Below, piece by piece: positions 28,799-38,542 of a stretch of 64,000 nt of DNA. A program made the translations under genes and the position numbers. The stretch is from CAYNZV01 sp965217095. GTDB lineage: Bacteria > Latescibacterota > UBA2968 > UBA8231. The notes below the pieces were generated by a model that ran no database searches, was not told where the DNA came from, and was given only the letters and a program-made list of their open reading frames with translations. Where the stretch lies: the NCBI GenBank assembly GCA_965217095.1, contig OZ244235.1, forward strand, positions 2,728,001 to 2,792,000, given 5' to 3'. Positions within the stretch are counted from its first letter, which is position 1; every line of letters begins with the position of its first letter.

Positions 28799-31567
28799 TT
28801 ACAGTACCGGTTCCAGGCCAACGATGATATTGAGAAAGAATTCTTCGAAATTGATGTCCTGCACCGCGCGGTCGCGGTTTTCCATGTCTCTTTGGCTGAT
28901 GCGGTATCCCGCCGTCAACACCTGGTCGTAACCGGCGTATTCGAAACGATTGATCATCATGAGGAGGAGATCCTTCGTGTCGTAGCTCTGGTTCTTGTCG
29001 ATGCGATTCTTGTAGAGCGCCGGCAGACCTGGAAAACCTTGGATACCTATGCGAAGCCAACTGTTCTCGGTGAATTGGTATCGGCCCACAAGCATGGGAT
29101 ACGAAAATATCTCCTCCAGCTGGTGTACCCTCGACTCATCGTCGGAGCGCTTGCGAAACATGAACTTGTAGCGCGGCGCGATCTGAAACTCACCAATGTG
29201 CCAGTTGTAATCAGCCCGGATTACGGAGGTCCACTTGGAGATCTTGTTCGAAGGCAGCATGCGGGCGCCCTGCTGATCGTTGAACTCGTACTGCACGTTG
29301 GCGTCCGCAAAGAAATTGTCGACTCCCACATACGAGAACTCGACGAACGTCGTATTGACCCAGCTATTCTGCATTAGCAGCCGGTCCTCGGCAAAAACCG
29401 CGATAGTGCTTCGAGGCGTGAAGATGTCGAAGTTGGCAATATCGCCGTAGCGCGACACGTCGTCTGGAATGTCGTCCTTTACGCGCTTGAGAAAGTCGAT
29501 GATTCGGAGCTGTCCAATGGCGGGGTACTTGGAGATGAACTCAGCTTTCACGTAGTTGACTTTGCTGCGCATGCCGCCGCGAATTGCCGCCATATCGTAA
29601 CGGCCGACGTTCAGCTCGAGCCGCGATTGTGGCCGCAACCGCAGGAACGCGTGGTATCCCTTGCGGTTCAGATCGTACGGATAGTCGGGCTTGGCGTCAT
29701 CTTCACGATAATCGATGACTCCGTTGTTATTCAGATCCTCGCCGTATTCAAAATCATCCGGGTCGACGTCATACAGCAGGAACGGCTCAAAATAGTCCGG
29801 AACGCTGTTGAAGTTGCGGTTGGTATCGGGGGTGCCGTCCAGATCCTTGTCCAAACCAGGGAAAACCCCGTTACGATCCGTAAAGCTGCGCAAGAAAAAG
29901 TCGTCCGGGAATGGGTCCTTGTCGTCGTTGTCGTCGACAGAATTCAGGTCCAACGTAAAGTTGAGGCCGGTTTTCGCGGTGCCAAGGTCGCCGGCATATG
30001 GCCCTGGAGGATCGGTATACCGAGACAGGCTCCGGTCATTGGAAGACAGCTGGGTCGTGTACTCCGGATCTAAACGGAACCATTCGCCACCGACGGCAGC
30101 GGTCGGCGATAACTCCCGCTCGGCGTTGACGAGCCAGGCGCTGCCACCCCGGTCATGACGATTACCGGTGGGACAGTCGTCGCATAGAGGTTTGGCGCCG
30201 GGATACTGCAGGTAATTAAAGCTGTGCGCCCACTCGCTCTTGAACTGGAACCCTTTCACGGCCGTCTTGAGCTCGACACCCGTGATCGTTACGCCCGTTT
30301 GCCGGCCGTAATCGAAACGCACCCTGCGAATGTCCGATCCGGGCGAGCTGCGGCCATTTGACCCAGCAACCGTATTGAAGTAGGTGGACTCGTTTCGAGC
30401 CCGGGGATCGTCGCGGCGCGCATCGAACGATAACGCGTAAATTTCAGCAATGCTGATGGTGTAGTTGCCACTCACCAGGGCTTCGAACGACGCCTCTTCG
30501 ATGTCGTTTTCTTCCTGAGGAATCGGGAACCAATAAAGCACATACTCCTTGGCATCCGCTTGAAAAAACTCTGGAAACGGCGGATCGAAGGTATCAATTG
30601 TCTTCACGCCGTTGCGTGCTTGAATCGCCTCGATGTAGGGCGGAATGGATCCGGGACCGCGCGGAAAACTGCGATCGCCGTTCGGATAATCAAGATCGAA
30701 GACCTCTCTATGGTGCTTGGTCACGAACGGCTGCAGATCGTCACGACGCTCACCGTTGATCATCATGTGCATCTCGTAAACACGTGCACCTTCTCCATCG
30801 CGTATGGAGCTGTCGTCCACCCGAACGACGAGATAGTCGATCACGTTGTTTATTTTGGGCAGTCTGCCCTTCATGCCGTTCCAATTAGGTCGGGCGGATG
30901 CATCGATTCGAAAGAGATTTACGTAGGAGGCCGCGGCTTCGATGGTGTTGAACTTACCGCGCCAATGCCCACCCAACAGATAGGCCGCAGCCGCCGTTGT
31001 CCCGAGTGCGGCCACGTCCGCCTGTCGAAACAGCGGCCGATCCATTCGCGAAGAAACCACGGTAAAAGCCTGTGTCTCGTTGGCCAAGTCCCAGCGGATC
31101 CCGTTTAATGCCGCAAGATCGAGATACAACGGGGAAAAGTGGGTGCGGATTCGATCACCGATAATGAACCTCGTGTGCCAGGCGTTGTAGCTATCATCGG
31201 CAACCATGAGGCGGTTTACATAACTGTCGTAGTTTGCGGGCTTGAGATGGTTGCTACCTTCGAAGAGGGCACTCACCGGATTCTTCTCCAACCGGCGCGT
31301 TTCTTGCATCCGATATACCTCGACGCCGTTGACGAGGAACTGCCCGAACTCGTCATATACCGGATTCGCCGTTCGGGTCAGCACGTTCCGTGGCCAGGGT
31401 CTGTACCCTTCGATCCCGTAGTTGTCATAGGTCAACAGTCCGGGACGATACAGTAAAAGGCGCGAACCGGTCGTATGAGGATCGACTAGCTTGGGCGCGC
31501 CCTCGCCCCAGGCGGCAAGCGCCAGACCGAGCAGCGAACCAAACGCAATAATAGTTGATCTCAGCAT
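28799..31567 (-). CDS. Large outer-membrane protein with calcium-type loops (paralogue)
   Basis: A 922-residue exported protein (signal peptide MLRSTIIAFGSLLGLALAAW). It shares the family hallmarks: an FLVNGVEVYRM-type head motif, VYEMHMMINGERRDDL, and the Asp/Asn block FPGLDKDLDGTPDTNRN followed by EPFLLYDVDPDDFEYGEDLN. The C-terminal barrel-like region ends NIIVGLEPVL. It is more divergent from the 985-residue member than that one is from 3825-6751. It directly follows the 924-residue paralogue by four bases, which looks like an old tandem duplication. Confidence 0.78.
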   Translation of the reverse strand: MLRSTIIAFGSLLGLALAAWGEGAPKLVDPHTTGSRLLLYRPGLLTYDNYGIEGYRPWPRNVLTRTANPVYDEFGQFLVNGVEVYRMQETRRLEKNPVSALFEGSNHLKPANYDSYVNRLMVADDSYNAWHTRFIIGDRIRTHFSPLYLDLAALNGIRWDLANETQAFTVVSSRMDRPLFRQADVAALGTTAAAAYLLGGHWRGKFNTIEAAASYVNLFRIDASARPNWNGMKGRLPKINNVIDYLVVRVDDSSIRDGEGARVYEMHMMINGERRDDLQPFVTKHHREVFDLDYPNGDRSFPRGPGSIPPYIEAIQARNGVKTIDTFDPPFPEFFQADAKEYVLYWFPIPQEENDIEEASFEALVSGNYTISIAEIYALSFDARRDDPRARNESTYFNTVAGSNGRSSPGSDIRRVRFDYGRQTGVTITGVELKTAVKGFQFKSEWAHSFNYLQYPGAKPLCDDCPTGNRHDRGGSAWLVNAERELSPTAAVGGEWFRLDPEYTTQLSSNDRSLSRYTDPPGPYAGDLGTAKTGLNFTLDLNSVDDNDDKDPFPDDFFLRSFTDRNGVFPGLDKDLDGTPDTNRNFNSVPDYFEPFLLYDVDPDDFEYGEDLNNNGVIDYREDDAKPDYPYDLNRKGYHAFLRLRPQSRLELNVGRYDMAAIRGGMRSKVNYVKAEFISKYPAIGQLRIIDFLKRVKDDIPDDVSRYGDIANFDIFTPRSTIAVFAEDRLLMQNSWVNTTFVEFSYVGVDNFFADANVQYEFNDQQGARMLPSNKISKWTSVIRADYNWHIGEFQIAPRYKFMFRKRSDDESRVHQLEEIFSYPMLVGRYQFTENSWLRIGIQGFPGLPALYKNRIDKNQSYDTKDLLLMMINRFEYAGYDQVLTAGYRISQRDMENRDRAVQDINFEEFFLNIIVGLEPVL

Positions 31568-31571
31568 GGGT

Positions 31572-34346
31572 TCAGTTCGTCCTTACTTGGAGGAAGAATT
31601 CCGAGGTTTCGACCTTGCCGATCGACTTCGAACCGACATTGTCGATAAACGACTTCCGGAAGCCCAGGTTCATACTGACCTCGTATCCGATATAGCTGCT
31701 GTTGTTCTGAAAGGCAAAGATGTAGTGCCATGCATCGAAGTCTTGAAAAGAAGCGGCATCGTTGCGGAATCGATGTTTGAAAAACGGCAGGCCCTGAAGA
31801 CCGGCCCGCAGAACCGTTTTCTCAGTGAGGGTGTAATCAGCGCGAACAATCGGTGCAAAGGTCGTCTCGTCAGCTATCGTGCCGTCGAAAATGGCGGAGT
31901 CCTCGCGACGATAGCTGAACTTGGCCATCGGAGTGACGACAAGACTGGTAATGGGCTCCCAGGCGTAATCGATGCGATTCACCACCGCCAGCGACCAGTC
32001 GGTTCCTTTCTGCTGCGTCTCACCATCTCGGAAGGTCTCTTCGAGTCGACGGTTGCGGTCGTAACGCCACGTCGTATTGACGTTCATATTCTGGACACCG
32101 AGATATTTCAGTTTTATGAAACTCAAGCTTGCCCAGCTATTGCGGTAGCTTAGACCATCACTCTGCAGCCGAATCTCGTAGTTGCCCTGAACCAGCGGGT
32201 TGGACACATACTGGTAAAGCGGATCGGCGATGTCGTCCTGAACGCGTTTGGTGCGATGATGCACGTCGAGATTCAAGTCCCACATCAGGGGCCGATGGTA
32301 TTCAAGTTTGGCATAGACGGCTTTGTTCGACCCGGCACCGGCTATCTGATCCACATCGTGACCACCAAAGGTGAGTCGCAAATCCCTATGAGGGTTGTAG
32401 CTGACAAACAGGTGCTGTCCCTCGCTGTCCCGCTCGTACGGATAATCTGGTTTGTTGTCGTTCTCGCGGGTATCTACGACACCGTTGTTGTTGAAATCGT
32501 CGCCGTAGACAAAGGCCTCTGACTCCACATAGTACATCAGAAAAGGCTCTTGGTAATCCGGAATCAGATTGTCGTTCACGTTTGTGTCGATTATGCCGTC
32601 GCCGTTATCGTCAAGTCCCGGGAACACACCGAAACCGATATCTCGCAGTGACGCCGGGTCGAGATTGAAACGCGACTCCGGAGTGGACAACGTGATATCG
32701 TCCTGGAAAACGAGGCTGAGGGGATCTTCGTGCTCCCAGCTGTCGGGCCACGGATCCAGATCGTCGTTGTCATCGATGAGCTGAAACTCGGCAAGACCGA
32801 GTCTGCGGCCGTCGTCCCAGAATGAGAAGGACGTCTGATAGTCGGGTGGCACCCTGAAGACTTCCACATTAAAGTCGAACTTGCCAAACCTTCGTTTGCC
32901 GAGGGCAGAATACGACTGGGCATCCAGCGTGCGCCGTTTGCCTTCGTTGGAAGGCAGAGGAAATAGCGTTTGGTGGTTGCTGATGCTGTAGTCGCCACGG
33001 AATTCAAACCCGAACAGGTTCACATCGGTCTGAGCCCCGTACATCTCCAAACCCGTGGGGAAACCGTAGTCAAACTCGACCCACTTCAGGTTTGTCTCAT
33101 CCTTGGTATTTCCGTTTGCACGGGCGACGTTGCGAAAATCGTTCCACGTCCGTCCGCGGATTCCGGTCCAGGTGATAGCGGCGCCGATATCGATGGCGTA
33201 GTCATTGGCGGCAAGAACCCGAAAGGACACGTCTTCCGCTTCTTCTGGAATTGGAAATCTATAGAGCAGCACATCGGTACCGCTGGCTTCCAGTACTTCG
33301 GTGCTGCCGTCGAGATTGATCCCGTCGTCGAAGAAGTTGCCGCTCAGCAAAAACAGCGTGGCCAGATTCTCATTGCTGCCGTTCGCCATAACCCGTGGCA
33401 ACCAGGACTGACGCTCGCGTGCGTGAGTCACGTCCTCGAACCGCAGGCGATCGGAGATAAACCTCTTGTTCTTTCCTTCGGCCACGGCGTCCGGCATCTT
33501 GCGGACCTCCGGAACGATATCTGTACGCAATTCCCCGTTGACGTATATCTCGACCATGTGAACTCGAGCGCCGTTCCCATCTTCGGGAGAGTCATCGGTG
33601 AAGGTCACGAATATGAACTCAGGTCGGTTCAGATTCGTGGGGAATACACCCTTGCGAAACGATCCGTTCCCGCGCTTTACCAGCGTGTCCGTGAGGTGCG
33701 TGTTGACGTAGGAAGCGCCGAAACGAACGACGCTACCGAGTTGAGTCTCCCAGTGCCCCCCGTACAGGTAGGTCACAAAGTCGAGCGGACGACTCAACTC
33801 AAATACTCGCAGAGGTTCAGAGATTCTCGAAGCGGCGACGGAAAAGCGATTCCGGCGAGAGTCTGCATCCCAGCGGATGCCGTTCAATCGCAAAACCCCG
33901 AGCATCATCGGATTGTAATTCGCCTCTACTGCGCGGCCGACGGTCACAGCCGTTCCCCATCCCTCGTAGGTGTCGTTGGCAACGACCAGGTTCTGGAACA
34001 GATCGCGATACAGACCGTCCTTGAAAATGGTGCTGCCCCCAAACGGACTGAGGGTGCGAAACTCTTCCGTGCTGTACAGAGGAATTCCGTTCAGCAGGGT
34101 GGTGCCGAACGGATCGTAGGTACGCTGCTCCTCGTCGATGGCGAGGGTTCCCCTCGTAGTTCGCAAATCCACATCGCGAAATCCGGGCGAAGTGCCCCGG
34201 GCATAGTTTTCATATGCCTCGTTTTGCCACAGCGGGTAATATTCGCGACTTATGAATTGTCCATCACTGCGGCCCGGAAAACAGATCAACGCCAGCAGTA
34301 AGGCGGCGCCAGTTCTGACTGCAAGTCGCGTGGGCTCTCTCATCAT
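31572..34346 (-). CDS. Large outer-membrane protein with calcium-type loops (paralogue)
   Basis: A 924-residue exported protein (MMREPTRLAVRTGAALLLAL, then a cleavable region ending near SDG). Hallmarks are TTLLNGIPLYS near the N-terminus, VHMVEIYVNGELRTDIVPEV, and the Asp/Asn block FPGLDDNGDGIIDTNVND followed by EPFLMYYVESEAFVYGDDFN. The C-terminus is barrel-like. It shares its order of motifs with the members at 28799, 20040 and 3825. The repeated VxMxEIYVNGExRxD segment is a feature to test against SprA-type and other known outer-membrane families. Confidence 0.78.
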   Translation of the reverse strand: MMREPTRLAVRTGAALLLALICFPGRSDGQFISREYYPLWQNEAYENYARGTSPGFRDVDLRTTRGTLAIDEEQRTYDPFGTTLLNGIPLYSTEEFRTLSPFGGSTIFKDGLYRDLFQNLVVANDTYEGWGTAVTVGRAVEANYNPMMLGVLRLNGIRWDADSRRNRFSVAASRISEPLRVFELSRPLDFVTYLYGGHWETQLGSVVRFGASYVNTHLTDTLVKRGNGSFRKGVFPTNLNRPEFIFVTFTDDSPEDGNGARVHMVEIYVNGELRTDIVPEVRKMPDAVAEGKNKRFISDRLRFEDVTHARERQSWLPRVMANGSNENLATLFLLSGNFFDDGINLDGSTEVLEASGTDVLLYRFPIPEEAEDVSFRVLAANDYAIDIGAAITWTGIRGRTWNDFRNVARANGNTKDETNLKWVEFDYGFPTGLEMYGAQTDVNLFGFEFRGDYSISNHQTLFPLPSNEGKRRTLDAQSYSALGKRRFGKFDFNVEVFRVPPDYQTSFSFWDDGRRLGLAEFQLIDDNDDLDPWPDSWEHEDPLSLVFQDDITLSTPESRFNLDPASLRDIGFGVFPGLDDNGDGIIDTNVNDNLIPDYQEPFLMYYVESEAFVYGDDFNNNGVVDTRENDNKPDYPYERDSEGQHLFVSYNPHRDLRLTFGGHDVDQIAGAGSNKAVYAKLEYHRPLMWDLNLDVHHRTKRVQDDIADPLYQYVSNPLVQGNYEIRLQSDGLSYRNSWASLSFIKLKYLGVQNMNVNTTWRYDRNRRLEETFRDGETQQKGTDWSLAVVNRIDYAWEPITSLVVTPMAKFSYRREDSAIFDGTIADETTFAPIVRADYTLTEKTVLRAGLQGLPFFKHRFRNDAASFQDFDAWHYIFAFQNNSSYIGYEVSMNLGFRKSFIDNVGSKSIGKVETSEFFLQVRTN

Positions 34347-34368
34347 GACTATCTCTCCCGCAGGCTGC

Positions 34369-36438
34369 TCAATAGGCCACGGCTACCGGCCGCACCCTGG
34401 TTTCGTCGCCCCGATCGAAGCGGGCCTTTACGCGCACTAGATAAATACCGGGTGGCACCGTGTTACCTTCATCATCCTTGCCGTTCCAGTAACCAGGTGC
34501 CTGGGTCACTCTGTTTGCCGCTGGTGGCCGCAGATACTGTCCACCGATAAGCTTCGGCTTGATCGACCTGACCACGCGGCCGCTCAGATCCAGAATGCTG
34601 ATGTCGATGGTTTGCGGCTCGCTCACCCGCGCCAGCGTGAATTCGACCACCGTACCATCGTTGTTTCTGTCGCCGTTGGGACTGAACACCGACGGGTTTA
34701 CATCAACCTCGCTCAGCAGGGGGCCCGTTACGTCCGTAGCGCGCACGCTCCACGAGCGCCCCGCCGACGTATTCTCCGCGCCGTTCAAAACATCATCGGA
34801 GTCGGCGGCGAAGAGCTGGGTCCCGAAGTGAAACTCATTGGTGAGCAGACGCGCCGTGAACTGCAGCGTGAGTTGGCCATCTGCATTCCATGGCGAAGAA
34901 AAGGTCAGCTCGATACCCTCGCTGCTTATGATCGGCTCCCCCGACAGAGAGACGCCGTCGGGAAGCGTAGTTACGATATCCCGTGCAAGGCTCGGCGTGC
35001 TAACGATAAGTCGATTGACGCCGGCATCCGCGCTGCCAAAATCCAGATCAAGGGTGTAGACGAAGCTCGTATCGCGGCCCAACACCGCGTCGTTCGGAGT
35101 AACCCATGAAAGAGCCTCCGACACGGGGAAGGTATCCGTGAACCCGATGATTAGGCTATCGAGTCGCGGTGGAGAATCTTCGAACTCGGAGGTCATGTTG
35201 ACGCGGTATTGGAGCAGATTCCTCGGTTCGGGCACTACCAATTCGGCAACGGCTTCGGTGATCTCCTCACTCCAATCACTCCAAGAATTTTCGTTGTCCT
35301 GGTCTGCACTTCTAAACTGAAGCGAAATCGTCGAACCTTCAGGAGTTGCGCCCACCCATCGAACCTGACCGAAATTCTTGGGGCCTGCCTGCCCGAGATC
35401 CAGCGCCGCGGAGACAAATGCACCGGAAGGAACGGCACCTTCGCCGAATACTTGAATCTCAGCAACCCGCGAGCGGCGCAACGGGTGGACCTGCGAGATT
35501 CGAACTCGGACGAATCGCACGAAGAGTGGATCCAACTCGACGGCGGTGCGCTCGAACACTTCGATATTGCTCAGGGCTCCCATCTCGGTCCACTGAAACC
35601 CGTCATTGCTCACCTCGACCGCATAACCGCGAACGGAATTCGATTCGAAGTCCTCCGCGTTGTCACCTCGAGTTAAAACCCTAACCTCGGTGACCAGCCT
35701 GGGTGTAAGCAAGTCGACAGTGGCGGCGGTGTTCACGCCGTCTGTATTAATGTTCCAGTCCGAGGTGGGATCGCCGTCGAAAACATCGGGTCGATTCGAC
35801 GACGGCTTGTTGAGGGCCAGATTCTCGCCGTCGACATTTCGCAAGGTGATGCCGAGCTCAGATCTCCCAATATCGATGTCGCCAGGGAAACCCGCGACGA
35901 TTTCGGAATTCAAGGTATCGGTCCAATTACTGCTCGCGGCCGCGATCGCCGCCCGGTCGAGATTGCCACCCTGGACAGGCGCCCAATCCTCGTCCTCACT
36001 CACATCAGCGGTGGTCCAAGCCGTTCCTGACTGTCCGACGTCGGTCCAGCGCCACACCTCGTTGAGGCCGCTGGTATTTGAAGTCCAGACACCGTCAGCC
36101 GACTGAACCTCGATGATCAATCCACTTCCGAAGCCGTCTCCACCGTTGTTGACCTGAACAGCAATGTCGTTAGCACCGCTGCCGAGATTGACCGAGTAAT
36201 CGTCCATGGTTGTCCAGTCGGAATCGGAACCGGCATTGGACCCATTGAAGAAAACCTGGTAATCGTCGACGGCGGTTATGCTCAACGTCGCGCTTCCGGA
36301 TGCCGGCGGAGTGAAGGTGAAGCGATAGTAGAGCGTGCGCTCCCACTGATTTACCGGCCATTCTTCCGCGCCCACGGCAGCGAGACACAGCAGTGTCGCG
36401 GCCAACGCGACTGATAGTATGCGCCCTCTGGTCTCCAT
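34369..36438 (-). CDS. Secreted discoidin-domain protein with FlgD-like C-terminal domain
   Basis: A signal peptide (METRGRILSVALAATLLCLA) follows an AAGGA motif, which decided the start at 36438. An N-terminal jelly-roll-like region (YYRFTFTPPASGSATLSI) is followed by an F5/8 type C (discoidin)-like domain around residues 200-320 (NLALNKPSSNRPDVFDGDPT, VRFVRVRISQVHPL). Beta-sandwich segments come next. The C-terminus is NPSVFSPNGDRNNDG, DISILDLSGRVVRSI and GKDDEGNTVPPGIYLVRV, the FlgD-Ig-like/gliding-motility C-terminal fold used as a sorting or anchoring domain in FCB bacteria. It is a clear paralogue of 36467-38536 and probably sits at the cell surface. Confidence 0.8.
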   Translation of the reverse strand: METRGRILSVALAATLLCLAAVGAEEWPVNQWERTLYYRFTFTPPASGSATLSITAVDDYQVFFNGSNAGSDSDWTTMDDYSVNLGSGANDIAVQVNNGGDGFGSGLIIEVQSADGVWTSNTSGLNEVWRWTDVGQSGTAWTTADVSEDEDWAPVQGGNLDRAAIAAASSNWTDTLNSEIVAGFPGDIDIGRSELGITLRNVDGENLALNKPSSNRPDVFDGDPTSDWNINTDGVNTAATVDLLTPRLVTEVRVLTRGDNAEDFESNSVRGYAVEVSNDGFQWTEMGALSNIEVFERTAVELDPLFVRFVRVRISQVHPLRRSRVAEIQVFGEGAVPSGAFVSAALDLGQAGPKNFGQVRWVGATPEGSTISLQFRSADQDNENSWSDWSEEITEAVAELVVPEPRNLLQYRVNMTSEFEDSPPRLDSLIIGFTDTFPVSEALSWVTPNDAVLGRDTSFVYTLDLDFGSADAGVNRLIVSTPSLARDIVTTLPDGVSLSGEPIISSEGIELTFSSPWNADGQLTLQFTARLLTNEFHFGTQLFAADSDDVLNGAENTSAGRSWSVRATDVTGPLLSEVDVNPSVFSPNGDRNNDGTVVEFTLARVSEPQTIDISILDLSGRVVRSIKPKLIGGQYLRPPAANRVTQAPGYWNGKDDEGNTVPPGIYLVRVKARFDRGDETRVRPVAVAY

Positions 36439-36466
36439 ATATCCTTCCTTCATTGCCATCAATTGT

Positions 36467-38536
36467 TCAGTATGCGACCGCCACCGGTCTGACTCGTACC
36501 TCTTCCTCGCGCTCGAGAACTGCCCTTACGCGAACGAGGTATATCCCGGGGGGAACCGTGTTGCCTTCGTCGTCTTTGCCATTCCAGAAACCTGGTTCGT
36601 CCATCGCCAAGCCCCGCGGTGGCCTGAGATACTGCCCGCTGGTCAATAGACCGCCATCCAGGTCCCGTATTAACCGACCACTGAGATCCAAGATGCTGAT
36701 TTGGACATTTTGGGGTTCGCTCACACGGGAAAGCGTGAACTCGACCACGGTATCATCATTGTTCGTGTCGCCATTTGGCGAAAATACCGAAGGGTTAACC
36801 TTTATGCCGCTAAGAAGAGGTCCCTGAACTTCGCCTGCTCTGACCGTCCACGATCGGTTTAGGCGGGTGTCCTCTTCGCTGTGGATGGGCTCCTCGGAGT
36901 TGGGGCCGAACAGCCTCGTGGAGAATGTGAACGCGTGACTCAAGAGCCGGGCGTCGAATTGCATGGTAAGCTGACCGTCTGTGTCCCAGGTGCCGTCAAC
37001 GGTGACTTCGATTTTGTTTCCGAACAGCACCGGTTCCGACAATTGGACACCTGCGGGCGCTGTAACAGCCACCTCTGTCGGCAAGCTAGGCACGTCAATC
37101 TCAATCCGTCCCACGCCCGTATCGCCGGCGTCGAAGTCGAGATCCAGGGTGTAGGTAAAGGTGGTATCTCGGCCCAGTACCGCGAGATTGGGTTCCACTG
37201 AGGCCATGGAGTTCGACACGGGGAAGGTATCTGTAAATTCGAACTTCAAACTGTCCAGACGGGGTGTCACCAAGTCCGATTCTGTTGCCAAATTTACGCG
37301 ATACTGCACGAATTGTCGTGGTTCGGGAACATCAAGCTCGGAAACGGTATCTGACACCGCAGAACTCCACGGACTCCACGCATCCGGCGTTGCTGCACTC
37401 CGAAATTGCAGTGTCAAGGTGGTTCCCTCGGGAACTTCACCCCACCATTGCACCTGACCAAAATTCTTTCGTGCGGCGCGCCCGAGATCATGGGCAGGCG
37501 AGGTATAACTTCCGCTAAGCGCATGACCCTGACCGAGGATCTGAATCTCAGCGATTACAGCGCGAGTAAGGGGAAGCACCTGGGCGATAACGACACGAAC
37601 GAAACGTGTGGAGATCGGCTCAAAGAACAGTGCCGTACGCTCGAACTGATCCGGCTGGTCGATGTTCTGAATCACCGCAACCTCGGTCCACAGAAATCCG
37701 TCATTGCTGACTTGAACGGCATACCCCTTTACGGAGTTTTCAGCATAGTCTTCAGCCCCTTCGCCCTCCGTCAGGACACGCACGCCGGTCACTAACCGGC
37801 GCTGGGCGAGGTCTACGCTCGCACCGTCGTTTAGTTGTTGATCGTTGATGTTCCACGCGGTGTTAGCGCGACCATCAAAGGCCTCCGCCCTGCCTCGCGC
37901 CAACTGGCCAAGAGCGAGATTTTGGCCAAAAACGTTGCGCAACGTCAATCCTCCGGTAGAATCGGCGGCATCGATGTTGCCATCATAGCCAGCCACTACC
38001 TCTGCGTTCAGACTGTCGGTCCGGCCGACGACCATGCTGGTGTCGAGGTTGCCAATTTGCACCCGTTCCCACTCGTCCAACTTCAACAACTCGAACGAAT
38101 CCTCGACCAGCCAGTCATCACCTTCTTGCTCGACCCCTGTCCAAGCCCATAGCTCGTGCAGACCGGCGCTCGTACTGATCCAGACATTCTCCTCGCTCAC
38201 CAATTCCATGAGCAGGCCAGTGCCCCGGCGGTCTCCCCGATTGCGGACGACAAATCCGAAATCATTGCGTCTTCGCCCCAAGGTAACCTGATACTCCTCC
38301 ATGGTAGTCCAGTCGGTGTCGCGTCCCAACGATTCGCCGTTGAGAAACAGTTCATACTCGTCTACCGAAGTTATCCTGAGGACAGCGGGAGTATCTCCGC
38401 TGCAACAATTGACCGTGTATCGGTAGTACACCGTGTTTTCCCACTGATCGATCACAATCTCGTCAGCCTGGGCTCTCTGTATCGCAACCAGAGCGAGAGC
38501 CGTGAAGATCAACGCAACAAAATGTCTGTTACCCAT
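36467..38536 (-). CDS. Secreted discoidin-domain protein with FlgD-like C-terminal domain (paralogue)
   Basis: A 689-residue protein with the same architecture as its downstream neighbour. It has a signal peptide (MGNRHFVALIFTALALVAIQ), an N-terminal jelly-roll (YYRYTVNCCSGDTPAVLRI) and an F5/8C-like domain (NLALGQLARGRAEAFDGRAN, TRFVRVVIAQVLPLTRAVIA). The C-terminal FlgD-like domain includes FSPNGDTNNDDTVVEFTLSR and GKDDEGNTVPPGIYLVRV. The tandem pair indicates a duplication within the operon. It lies six bases after the small exported protein gene. The discoidin domains suggest binding to a surface glycan or partner. Confidence 0.8.
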   Translation of the reverse strand: MGNRHFVALIFTALALVAIQRAQADEIVIDQWENTVYYRYTVNCCSGDTPAVLRITSVDEYELFLNGESLGRDTDWTTMEEYQVTLGRRRNDFGFVVRNRGDRRGTGLLMELVSEENVWISTSAGLHELWAWTGVEQEGDDWLVEDSFELLKLDEWERVQIGNLDTSMVVGRTDSLNAEVVAGYDGNIDAADSTGGLTLRNVFGQNLALGQLARGRAEAFDGRANTAWNINDQQLNDGASVDLAQRRLVTGVRVLTEGEGAEDYAENSVKGYAVQVSNDGFLWTEVAVIQNIDQPDQFERTALFFEPISTRFVRVVIAQVLPLTRAVIAEIQILGQGHALSGSYTSPAHDLGRAARKNFGQVQWWGEVPEGTTLTLQFRSAATPDAWSPWSSAVSDTVSELDVPEPRQFVQYRVNLATESDLVTPRLDSLKFEFTDTFPVSNSMASVEPNLAVLGRDTTFTYTLDLDFDAGDTGVGRIEIDVPSLPTEVAVTAPAGVQLSEPVLFGNKIEVTVDGTWDTDGQLTMQFDARLLSHAFTFSTRLFGPNSEEPIHSEEDTRLNRSWTVRAGEVQGPLLSGIKVNPSVFSPNGDTNNDDTVVEFTLSRVSEPQNVQISILDLSGRLIRDLDGGLLTSGQYLRPPRGLAMDEPGFWNGKDDEGNTVPPGIYLVRVRAVLEREEEVRVRPVAVAY

Positions 38537-38542
38537 TCTATA

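Noticed and set aside
32970..34301. A 443-codon plus-strand frame opposite an outer-membrane protein gene
   Set aside because: It is antisense to a gene with a signal peptide and family motifs and shows no motifs of its own.
20040..34346. Assignment of the large outer-membrane proteins to SprA (T9SS translocon)
   Set aside because: They are less than half the length of SprA and I cannot point to diagnostic SprA motifs; left as a profile search to run.
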